Of a stretch of 11,159 nt of DNA, positions 1 to 6,616 are shown piece after piece (within the stretch, counting starts at the first letter, position 1; every line of letters starts with the position of its first letter). The stretch spans positions 1 through 11,159 of the forward strand of contig CAKSOR010000047.1 of NCBI GenBank assembly GCA_934477985.1. The letters run 5' to 3'. The translations under genes were made by a program, and so were the position numbers. The notes beneath the pieces were generated by a model, which saw only the letters and a program-made list of their open reading frames with translations, was not told the DNA's origin and did no database searches. The DNA comes from an uncultured Eubacteriales bacterium. GTDB taxonomy: Bacteria; Bacillota; Clostridia; Oscillospirales; CAG-272.

Positions 1-1008
1 GAGATGCAGTTCTTCGGCGCGCGCGCCAACCTCGCGAAGTGCCTCCTCTACGCTATAAACGGCGGTCGCGACGAGAAGTACATGACCAAGGACGGCAAGC
101 CGACTCAGGTCGGACCCGAGCTCGCGCCGATCACATCGGAGTATCTCGATTACAATGAGGTCATGCACAAGTACGATCTCATGATGGACTGGCTCGCCGG
201 GCTCTATGTCAACATCCTGAACCTCATTCAGTACATGCACGACAAGTACTACTATGAGGCGGCTGAGATGGCTCTCATCGACACCGATGTCCGTCGCACC
301 TTCGCAACCGGTATCGCCGGCTTCTCGCACGTTGTCGACTCGATCTCAGCTATCAGGTATGCCAAGGTCAAGGTCGTCCGCGACGAGAACGGCATGGCTT
401 CCGACTTTATCGTCGAGGGAGATTTCCCGCGCTACGGAAACGATGACGACCGCGCCGACGAGATCGCCGTGAAGCTTCTCAAGACCTTCCTCGGCAAGAT
501 CAGGAAGCACCACACCTACAGAAATTCCGAGGCTACCACCTCGATTCTCACTATCACCTCGAATGTCGTCTACGGAAAGGCAACCGGCGCGCTCCCGGAC
601 GGACGCCCGGCGTTCACTCCCTTCGCTCCCGGCGCTACCCCGTCTTACGGCGCTGAGCAGAACGGACTTCTCGCGTCGCTCAACTCAGTCGCTAAGCTCC
701 CCTACGAGTACGCGCTCGACGGCATCTCGAACACCGAGACCATGGCGCCAGACGCGCTCGGACACACCGAGGATGAGCGAAAGAACAACCTTGTGAATGT
801 CCTCGACGGCTATTTCGATCAGGGAGCGCACCACCTGAACGTCAACGTCTTCGGACTCGATAAGCTCAAGGACGCTATGGAGCATCCCGAGAAGCCTGAG
901 TACGCAAACTTCACGATCCGTGTCTCCGGCTACGCGGTCAAGTTCATCGACCTCACGAAGGAGCAGCAACTCGACGTCATCTCGAGAACCTGCCACAAGT
1001 CGCTCTGA
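1..1008 (+). CDS. pflB: Formate C-acetyltransferase (pyruvate formate-lyase), C-terminal part
   Basis: Cytoplasmic glycyl-radical enzyme converting pyruvate and CoA to acetyl-CoA and formate in anaerobic fermentation. The frame is open from base 1, so the 5' end lies outside the window; the ATG at base 4 is internal, because MQFFGARANLAK is a mid-protein PflB motif. The adjacent-cysteine active site of the family lies upstream and is not visible. The C-terminus carries the glycyl-radical loop RVSGYAV, with the radical glycine at codon 928-930, followed by the typical ending TKEQQLDVISRT. About 335 residues of a family near 750 are present. Codon choice is strongly biased (ctc, ttc, gac, aag), more so than in the downstream genes, which suggests high expression. 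pflA follows 93 nt downstream on the same strand, the usual pairing. Identification is very secure. Confidence 0.97.
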   Translation, partial: EMQFFGARANLAKCLLYAINGGRDEKYMTKDGKPTQVGPELAPITSEYLDYNEVMHKYDLMMDWLAGLYVNILNLIQYMHDKYYYEAAEMALIDTDVRRTFATGIAGFSHVVDSISAIRYAKVKVVRDENGMASDFIVEGDFPRYGNDDDRADEIAVKLLKTFLGKIRKHHTYRNSEATTSILTITSNVVYGKATGALPDGRPAFTPFAPGATPSYGAEQNGLLASLNSVAKLPYEYALDGISNTETMAPDALGHTEDERKNNLVNVLDGYFDQGAHHLNVNVFGLDKLKDAMEHPEKPEYANFTIRVSGYAVKFIDLTKEQQLDVISRTCHKSL

Positions 1009-1040
1009 GCACGACCCAGGCGAGTACCTGACATATCATG

Positions 1041-1074
1041 AAAAAAAACGTCAGCCGGAATTTCCGGCTGACGT
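1041..1074 (-). terminator. Perfect inverted repeat with terminator geometry for the minus strand
   Basis: A perfect 13-bp inverted repeat (arms 1048-1060 and 1062-1074, one central base) lies between pflB and pflA. It is preceded on the plus strand by a run of eight A (1041-1048). Read on the minus strand this is a GC-rich hairpin followed by eight U, a classic intrinsic terminator. On the plus strand no T-run follows, so it should not terminate pflB-pflA well, but it could stabilise the 3' end of pflB mRNA or act as an mRNA processing site between the two cistrons. Confidence 0.7.
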
Positions 1075-1101
1075 ATCGCTATCTGGAAGGATGGAAATAT
1101 T

Positions 1102-1863
1102 ATGGAAACAACAGGCTATATCCATTCGATCGACAGCTTCGGCCCGGTCGACGGACCGGGCGTAAGGTTTGTGATCTTTCTCCAGGGCTGTCACATGCGG
1201 TGCAGATACTGTCACAATCCCGACACCTGGCGGCTCGCTGACGAAAACAACGCGGCGGAGCTGAAGGTGAAGGAGATGACTCCGTCGGCGCTTATGAAGC
1301 AGGCGCTCCGCTACCGCCCGTACTGGAAAGCCGACGGCGGAATCACGGTCAGCGGCGGAGAACCGCTCCTGCAGATCGACTTTCTGACCGAGCTCTTCAG
1401 ACTCGCGAAGGAAAACGGCGTCAGCACGGTGCTCGACACCGCGGGACAGCCGTTCACGCGCGAAGAGCCGTTCTTCTCAAAGCTCAGGACGCTGATGGAA
1501 TACACCGATCTTGTCATGCTCGACATAAAGCAGATCGACCCTGAAAAGCACAGGTGGCTCACCGGACACAGGAACGAGAACATTCTCGATTTTGCGAAAT
1601 ATCTGAATGAGACCGGTAAGCCCATGTGGATACGCCACGTGTTCGTTCCCGGAATCACCGACGACGAAGCTGATCTGCGCGGCATACGCGGATTTCTGGA
1701 CACGCTCTCAAACGTGAAGAAAGTTGAGATTCTGCCGTACCACACGCTCGGAGTGTTCAAATGGGAGTCGCTGGGAATTCCCTACACACTGAAGGATACC
1801 ATTCCGCCGACGGCTGAGGCTGTCCGGCGCGCGAAGGAGATATTGGGGTGCGATGACGACTGA
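1102..1863 (+). CDS. pflA: Pyruvate formate-lyase activating enzyme (radical SAM)
   Basis: Radical SAM enzyme that installs the glycyl radical on PflB using a [4Fe-4S] cluster and S-adenosylmethionine. The 253-residue protein has the usual length for PflA. It shows the CxxxCxxC cluster motif as C30, C34 and C37 in GCHMRCRYCHNP, and the SAM-contact GGEP at about residues 85-88. The N-terminal IDSFGPVDGPGVRFVIFLQG is typical of the family. The start at 1102 is supported by a GGAAGG site at 1085-1090, 11 nt upstream. It follows pflB on the same strand, so the two are probably co-transcribed, with the hairpin at 1041-1074 between them. No promoter of its own was recognised. Identification is very secure. 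Confidence 0.97.
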   Translation: METTGYIHSIDSFGPVDGPGVRFVIFLQGCHMRCRYCHNPDTWRLADENNAAELKVKEMTPSALMKQALRYRPYWKADGGITVSGGEPLLQIDFLTELFRLAKENGVSTVLDTAGQPFTREEPFFSKLRTLMEYTDLVMLDIKQIDPEKHRWLTGHRNENILDFAKYLNETGKPMWIRHVFVPGITDDEADLRGIRGFLDTLSNVKKVEILPYHTLGVFKWESLGIPYTLKDTIPPTAEAVRRAKEILGCDDD

Positions 1864-1942
1864 AAAGTGGCTGTCGCAGACGGTCAGAGCGTCATGAACA
1901 TTGTCCTCATCCGCGTTCTTTACCAGAGGGATACAGAAGAGT

Positions 1943-2249
1943 TCATTCTGCCGCGTGTCTTACGCTCGCAAGCAGCGTGTCGAGTCCGAGCATAGAGAAT
2001 AACCGACGAATTCGCGAGTTCCGGTATAAGCGGGTCTCCGTCCTGAAATGACTTCCGGAGTCTTTGAGGATAATCCGGCTGACCGTAGTCGTATTTTGAC
2101 AACAGACCGAATGTCCTGACGATCTGCTTCCGGTTGACGTTTTTCCCATCGGCATCACGAACTCTGACAGTGCGGACAAGCCGCAACGCGTCCTTGCCGT
2201 TCGACTTATATTTCCCGGATGATTTATTTTTTTCAGAAAAGCTGTTCAC
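1943..2249 (-). pseudogene. Degraded transposase N-terminal fragment (IS1634/IS4-like, family uncertain)
   Basis: A minus-strand frame reads like the start of a DDE transposase: KSNGKDALRLVRTVRVRDAD, then a GK.V..KQIV.TFG segment, then YDYGQPDYPQRLRKSF. The pattern of a strand, 'DENGKxxxRxVxxFG' and a DP-type linker matches the N-terminus of IS1634-like transposases from memory; no search was done. Around 1985-2010 the plausible homologous frame appears to switch (FSMLGLDTLLASVRHAAE reads in the neighbouring frame), so a frameshift is likely. The catalytic DDE core is absent and the frame ends at about 1920. A GTG at 2247-2249 has an adjacent AGGA. The fragment overlaps no functional gene, but its 5' end abuts the promoter of the next operon. 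Confidence 0.45.
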
Positions 2250-2254
2250 TCCTA

Positions 2255-2283
2255 TTGCAATTTTCAGCGCAATATGGTATAAT
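2255..2283 (+). promoter_or_regulatory. Sigma-70-type promoter of the 2311-5006 operon
   Basis: TTGCAA (2255-2260), a 17-bp spacer and a perfect TATAAT (2278-2283). Predicted transcription start is near 2290, about 20 nt before the ATG at 2311. An upstream in-frame ATG at 2284 would lie before the transcription start, which favours the later start codon. Confidence 0.75.
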
Positions 2284-2310
2284 ATGAAAAAACGAAAGGT
2301 GGACTTCGAA

Positions 2311-3417
2311 ATGCTTCTTGAATGCACAAAAAAACTCCTCGATTACGCCCAGATCAAACCCGCGGCTGTCATGCCGCCGGACGCGCTTTTTGAGTGGAGC
2401 GCGGGACTCGTTACCGTGAACCGCCGTAAGACTATCGTCGTTACAAACATCGCGACACGCTGTTGTTTTGTCCTTCAAGGCATAAACACCAAGGAACTCA
2501 AAAAACTCGACGAACTCCTGATTGAAGGCGTAAGAACCCTTCTTGAGAGCGAACATATCAAGCCTGAAATCATCGAAAAGTACCTCGATGAACTCGGGCG
2601 CGAGGTCATTTACTCGAAGAACCTCTCGCGCATCGCGTCCGCGCGCTGCGCAAAAGCCGTCGAACGCGTTGAGTATTTCAATGTTGACTTCATTCCCGGG
2701 GATATGTTCCAGAAGAAGAATCTGACAACCTTCAATAATGATCTCTTCACTGTCGAAAAGAAATATATGTTCGCCTATGAGATGCTTCGCGATAAGCTGA
2801 AAGAACGCTATGGCGAGGACATTTTCTCCCGCGAGATGCTGGAAATCAGAGTAAAGCTACAGGATCTTGCCTGCGAGCGGATTCTCACTGTACCGTCGGA
2901 CTTTGATTTTGTTCTCTTTCACAGGGTACTGCAAGCCGCTTTTTGCTGGCATAACGAACACCTCCACCAGTTCGTTCTTGAAACGGATGAGTACGGAAGA
3001 CCCACAAAGATCATCGAACCGGCTGGTTTCGGCGACGAATCCGATGTTGATTTTCCCGGAATGCCGGAGATCGAAAAGATAAACAGCTCTGATGTCACGC
3101 TCGGCGAGATATTCGGAAAATACAAGAAAATGGTTTACGAATACGATTTCGGCGACGACTGGATACACGAGATAGAACTGAAAAAGGTGATAAGCAATTC
3201 GCCCGACCCGGAAGCGCACTGCATAAAGGCAGAGGGCGACGCGCCGATGGAGGATTCCGGAGGAGTCGAGGGCTTCAAGGATATACAGCGGATAATGAAG
3301 AATCCGGATGACCCTGAGTACGAGGATACAATGGAATGGGTCAAATCTATGAGGTGGAATCCTGTTGATCAGAAGAATATCGACTGGAGAGTGAGACATA
3401 TTGAACGTGGCTGGTGA
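2311..3417 (+). CDS. DUF6933 + plasmid pRiA4b ORF-3-like protein
   Basis: A 368-residue cytoplasmic protein of unknown function. Residues 1 to about 165 resemble the DUF6933 type: LLECTKKLLDY at the start, then FEWSAGLVTVNRRKTIVV and KELKKLDELL. Residues from about 195 to 350 resemble the pRiA4b ORF-3 / IS1096 TnpR-like family, with a FHRVLQAAFCWHNEHLHQF segment, YEYDFGDDWIHEIEL (276-290) and the C...G..PMEDSGGVEGF block (304-322). That family is often annotated as transposon-associated, but no intact transposase accompanies it here. The ATG at 2311 is chosen because GAAAGGTGG (2294-2302) sits 8 nt upstream and the promoter at 2255-2283 predicts a start site just before it; longer in-frame starts are less likely. 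Its stop overlaps the start of the next gene, so the two are translationally coupled. Confidence 0.85.
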   Translation: MLLECTKKLLDYAQIKPAAVMPPDALFEWSAGLVTVNRRKTIVVTNIATRCCFVLQGINTKELKKLDELLIEGVRTLLESEHIKPEIIEKYLDELGREVIYSKNLSRIASARCAKAVERVEYFNVDFIPGDMFQKKNLTTFNNDLFTVEKKYMFAYEMLRDKLKERYGEDIFSREMLEIRVKLQDLACERILTVPSDFDFVLFHRVLQAAFCWHNEHLHQFVLETDEYGRPTKIIEPAGFGDESDVDFPGMPEIEKINSSDVTLGEIFGKYKKMVYEYDFGDDWIHEIELKKVISNSPDPEAHCIKAEGDAPMEDSGGVEGFKDIQRIMKNPDDPEYEDTMEWVKSMRWNPVDQKNIDWRVRHIERGW

Positions 3418-5006
3418 TGATTAAAAACTGGAGGCAGTATTTTTCAAAGGTCATACTCGAACGCGGCAGAGACTATTTCGAAAACGATATGGTCGAGATC
3501 ATCTCGGCTGACGATCGGAATATTGAAGCCGAAGTCGATGGCAGCTATACTTATAACGTGGAGATAACCATAGACAACGGAGAAGTCGAGGACATGAGCT
3601 GTAATTGCCCATACGCGAACGATGGGAATTACTGTAAGCACATGGCAGCGGTTCTCTTCGCGGCGAAAAAGCTCTCCCCAAAGCAAAGTAAGAAATCCGA
3701 CTGGAAGACCGCGCTCGGCAAGCTCTCAGATGAGGAGCTGCGCGAGCTTGTCAGCGAATTCGCGCAGAATGACCGCAAAGTCAGGGAAAAGATCCTGCGC
3801 GCGGCGTCAATCGATGACCACGATCCGGCGCAGGTGAAGAAAGAAGTCAAGCGGCTCATAGACAGTTATACCGACCGCAGTGGCTTCCTCGATTACGATG
3901 CAGAGTACGACTGCATGATCGAACTCACTGAGTATCTCAATGAAAAGTCAAGAAAACTGTTTGGAAAGATAAGCAGTTCCGAGGCTGCCGAGCTGATTCT
4001 TATAGTACTCGAATCCGCGCTTGACGTCGAGTGCGACGATTCGGACGGTGGACTGACGCTTATCACCGATGCCTGCGAAGAAGCTCTGGATAACATAGTT
4101 TTCTCCTCTTCACATGAAGTGCAGAAAGCCATATCCGAACGGATAATTTCGCATATCGACAAAAAGGATCTGAAAAACGGCGCGTTTATCCTGGAAGGCT
4201 TACTCTATTCGCTCGCCTGGGACAAAGAGATCACGAAAACGCTTATCGACCGGATAGACAGGGACTTCACCGAAAGCGACATTCCGATACGTGTAAGACT
4301 CATGACGAGAGCCGGGATGGATAATAATGAAGTCATAAGCTATCTCGAACAGCACAGCGTGTCGGATGTCGGTTATTCGCTGCTGCTTGAAATATATGAG
4401 TCGAACAATCTGTCAAAGGCGGTCGGACTGGTAAACCGGCGCAGGGAGCTTAAAAAAGGCGATTCTGAAAAAGCGAATCTTACAAGAAAGCTTATCGCGC
4501 TCTACGAAAAGCTCGGCGACAAGGAAAAATATAAAGCAGAGCTGACTCGTCTGGTAATTACTTTTCAATATAGTAACATTGAGTATGCGGAACGGCTCAA
4601 AGCCGTCACCGACCCGGATGAGTGGGCGTCCGACACATTCTTCAGGGTACTAAGCAACGCGCACTATATGTGGCAGAGACTTCCGCTATACGCGCTTGAG
4701 GGAATGTACGATTCAATCCTGATGGAGATAAACGAGAAGGGAACATTAGTCGATTTCACCGGATATGAGAAAGAACTTGCGGAAAAATATCCCGAAAAAT
4801 CGCGGGATCTTCTTGTGAAGCTGCTTGACAAGAGCATGGCTGAATCGAATTCGCGCGATAATTACAGGGGAGTGATTACAAGGCTCAAAAGACTGAACGC
4901 TTATCCGGACGGTAAGGATGCCGCGCGTGGACTCGCCGGAAAATGGCGCATCCAATACTCCTCCCGCCGCGCGATGATTGATGAGCTTAATAAGGCGAAG
5001 TATTAA
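3417..5006 (+). CDS. SWIM zinc-finger protein
   Basis: A 529-residue protein with an N-terminal SWIM zinc finger, CxC-x8-CxH, formed by C62, C64, C73 and H75 (SCNCPYANDGNYCKH). SWIM domains bind zinc and are known to contact DNA or protein partners. The N-terminus (WRQYFSKVILERGRDYFEND) is the usual lead-in of bacterial SWIM proteins. The rest, residues 85-529, is charged and apparently alpha-helical, with no catalytic motif I recognise; it may form a helical-repeat scaffold. The ATG at 3417 overlaps the preceding stop (TGATG); a GTG at 3414 is a possible alternative one codon earlier. No strong independent Shine-Dalgarno is visible, so translation probably depends on reinitiation after the upstream gene. 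Function is unknown; a link with the upstream gene is inferred from coupling. Confidence 0.85.
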   Translation: MIKNWRQYFSKVILERGRDYFENDMVEIISADDRNIEAEVDGSYTYNVEITIDNGEVEDMSCNCPYANDGNYCKHMAAVLFAAKKLSPKQSKKSDWKTALGKLSDEELRELVSEFAQNDRKVREKILRAASIDDHDPAQVKKEVKRLIDSYTDRSGFLDYDAEYDCMIELTEYLNEKSRKLFGKISSSEAAELILIVLESALDVECDDSDGGLTLITDACEEALDNIVFSSSHEVQKAISERIISHIDKKDLKNGAFILEGLLYSLAWDKEITKTLIDRIDRDFTESDIPIRVRLMTRAGMDNNEVISYLEQHSVSDVGYSLLLEIYESNNLSKAVGLVNRRRELKKGDSEKANLTRKLIALYEKLGDKEKYKAELTRLVITFQYSNIEYAERLKAVTDPDEWASDTFFRVLSNAHYMWQRLPLYALEGMYDSILMEINEKGTLVDFTGYEKELAEKYPEKSRDLLVKLLDKSMAESNSRDNYRGVITRLKRLNAYPDGKDAARGLAGKWRIQYSSRRAMIDELNKAKY

Positions 5007-5110
5007 CATGGAGCTGTTGGCAGTTCGCTGAAAGTGAAAGCAAAGTGGAAATAAAATCCGGAATCACCACGTGTGTTCAAGGAGAAGTATCTGACTACTG
5101 AGCATGAGAA

Positions 5111-5204
5111 TAGACCTGTTCGATAACCCTCCCGACATGTCAATCAAATTGCCGGCCCATGTCGACAATCTGATACGCTGAGGTCGGGCTATCGAACAGG
5201 TCTA
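5111..5204. mobile_element. MITE-like 94-bp element with 15-bp terminal inverted repeats
   Basis: Arms 5111-5125 and 5190-5204 are perfect 15-bp inverted repeats (TAGACCTGTTCGATA). Inside them, CCCGAC (5131-5136) pairs with GTCGGG (5183-5188). The outermost bases are TA on both sides, which would fit a TA target duplication around GACCTG...CAGGTC ends. It has no coding capacity. It sits about 100 nt after the SWIM gene stop and directly before the AlbA_2 stub. The parent insertion sequence is not in the window. Alternatively it could be a large hairpin in the 3' untranslated region of the operon, although no U-run follows it. Confidence 0.55.
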
Positions 5205-5322
5205 ATAAATATTCTGACCGGAAATCAGCAGAGATAAAACCGTCGCATATTGCGGATCTGTTCTCCGCCTTTGCCAATGGCGAATGCGGCACGATAGCGA
5301 TCGGAATCAGCGATAAGAGAGC
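5205..5322 (+). pseudogene. AlbA_2 (Schlafen-type) domain fragment
   Basis: One plus-strand frame reads KSAEIKPSHIADLFSAFANG followed by ECGTIAIGISDKR. This matches the core of AlbA_2 putative DNA-binding domains, whose consensus is roughly VEFK.S....I..T.SAFANTEGGTILIGV.D. Only about 35 recognisable residues remain. There is no start codon in a sensible place, and the frame continues into unrelated sequence before a stop near 5380. The 3' part of the gene is replaced by the ISAs1-like transposase piece in a different frame. The match is from memory and short. Confidence 0.5.
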
Positions 5323-5890
5323 GGAGCTGATTATGTTCTCGCGCTCAAGGACAATCAGAAGACGTTCAAAAAGGACGTAGAGGATTATTTCTTAAGTGCC
5401 GGACAAGCACCGGATTTCTACCACGAAGCAGAGTCTGAAAAGGCACTCGAGAAAGATCACGGACGGATAGAAAAGCGCGAATATTACCTTACCACCGACA
5501 TTTCACGGCTCGATGACACCAAGAAACGGGATGGACTCAGGGCGATAGGAATGGTTCGCTCGGAGGTAGCATCGGGGCAAACCATAACGAGAGACACGAG
5601 ATATTTCATTACATCGCTTACGAATATTGATGAATTTTCTGATGCTGTCAGAAAGCATTGGTCAATTGAGAATCAGCTCCACTGGGATCTTGATGTGATC
5701 TTCCGCGAGGACGCGGCAAGAGCGCGTAAAGATAATTCGCCGCTTATGTAATATGAATGTTCTCAGAAAAACCGCGTTATTCCTCGCAAATCAGGCAAAA
5801 ACCGGTCGCTGGAGCAAAAAGAAGATGATGTTAAGAGCCGCTATGAATCCTCTCGTTTTGCTCGACTTTTTGTTCCCGGAAAAGCAAATG
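5317..5890 (+). pseudogene. ISAs1-family transposase, 3' half, frameshifted
   Basis: The frame opens at 5317 with ESGADYVLALKDNQKTFKKD and contains DHGRIEKREYYLT, the GLRAIGMVRSE block and HWSIENQLHWDLDVIFRED. These are hallmark segments of ISAs1-family (H-repeat-like) DDE transposases; the last block carries the third catalytic acidic residue. A stop at 5749-5751 interrupts it. Homology resumes in another frame from 5750 (NMNVLRKTALFLANQAK) through RAAMNPLVLLDFLF, so there is an indel at about 5745-5750. The N-terminal half, including the first catalytic aspartates, is missing. The piece is inactive. It is fused upstream to an AlbA_2 stub and ends where the LtrC-like remnant begins. Confidence 0.85.
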
Positions 5891-5899
5891 CTGTCGCCG

Positions 5900-6469
5900 T
5901 GTCATCTCAGCCGCCGTCTTGCGGATGGTGTCCGGAGAGCTTTTCAGCTCCTTGGTTTCCTTACCGGATGACCAACCTGCGATTTAGCCGAAGGCGTAGT
6001 CCGAGGTCTCAATGCCGTAACGCTGGCAGACCGTGTAGGCCACACTTTCCGCCTCAACCTCTTTGGTGTGACGATCCTTCTTGTCTTCGGGTGCGGCTTT
6101 CTCATCCGGCTTGACGGCGTGGAGCTTTGCGTGAGCGATCTTATGAATGGCGGTCTTGACCGTCTGGATTTCGCTAATGCCATCCTGAATGGCAATGCGG
6201 CTTTCAACCGGAGAGAAGAATCCCTTTGCGCCGCCCGGAATGTCCTCAAAGGAAATAGGGACGGGAGACTCCTGCCTGAGCGCAGCGAAGAACGCCTCGT
6301 AGTTTTCGACGCTGCCTTTCAGCTCATCAACAATGATGTCCGGAAGCTCCTCCGTCTGGGAAACGTCGAAGACACTCACCACCTTGAAGGCAGGACGCAG
6401 AACCTCGACCGTCAAATGGACGTTTTTCAACGCCCTCAGGGTTCTGCGCCTTTCGACTTGGTACAGATC
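5900..6469 (-). pseudogene. LtrC/ArdC-like zincin metallopeptidase fragment from a conjugative element
   Basis: On the minus strand, from about 6415 downward, the frame reads PAFKVVSVFDVSQTEELPDI, then SPVPISFEDIPGG, then RIAI..GISEIQTVKTAIHKIAH and EVEAESVAYTVCQRYGIETS. This is the C-terminal domain of LtrC-like proteins of Firmicutes conjugative transposons, related to ArdC antirestriction proteins. The catalytic HExxH is HKIAH (glutamate replaced by lysine, codon 6140-6142). A stop at 5984-5986 falls where a tyrosine is expected, and in-frame homology continues past it (IAGWSSGKETKELKSS...TIRKTAAEM) to about 5900. The N-terminal DNA-binding part is missing. A KAQNPEGVEK segment just upstream lies in another frame, suggesting a further frameshift near 6420. 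It is clearly non-functional as a peptidase. Confidence 0.85.
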
Positions 6470-6610
6470 GGGGCTGTCGCATGTTTGGAAACAGCTTCCA
6501 TCTGATGGTCAGTATGAACAATTTTCCAAGTTTACATCCTGTTAACTAACTTGAATATTTGTGCATAATACCATGCAAATGGAAATAGCTTCCTCAAACG
6601 CGACAGCCCC
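6470..6610. mobile_element. 141-bp fold-back (MITE-like) element
   Basis: The ends are perfect 11-bp inverted repeats, GGGGCTGTCGC at 6470-6480 and its complement at 6600-6610. Beyond them the two halves remain complementary, with mismatches and small gaps, almost to the centre near 6540. Matching blocks are GTTTG, TTCCAT, ATGGT, TATG, ACAA and CAAGTT, so the whole element is one long imperfect palindrome. There is no coding capacity and no obvious target-site duplication. It lies between the LtrC-like remnant and the stop codon of the exporter gene, whose minus-strand transcript would run through it and could form a long hairpin. Confidence 0.7.
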
Positions 6611-6616
6611 ATTTTT

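Noticed and set aside
1038..1241. Plus-strand frame starting ATGAAAAAAAACGTC between pflB and pflA
   Set aside because: It starts inside the hairpin A-run, has no ribosome site and overlaps pflA in another frame.
2134..2310. 59-codon N-terminal extension of the DUF6933 gene
   Set aside because: The promoter at 2255-2283 and the ribosome site at 2294-2302 place both transcription and translation starts downstream of it; the extension lies over the transposase remnant.
2857..3399. Minus-strand frame of 180 codons opposite the pRiA4b-ORF3-like gene
   Set aside because: It lies wholly inside a well-supported plus-strand gene and has no recognisable motif; a compositional shadow.
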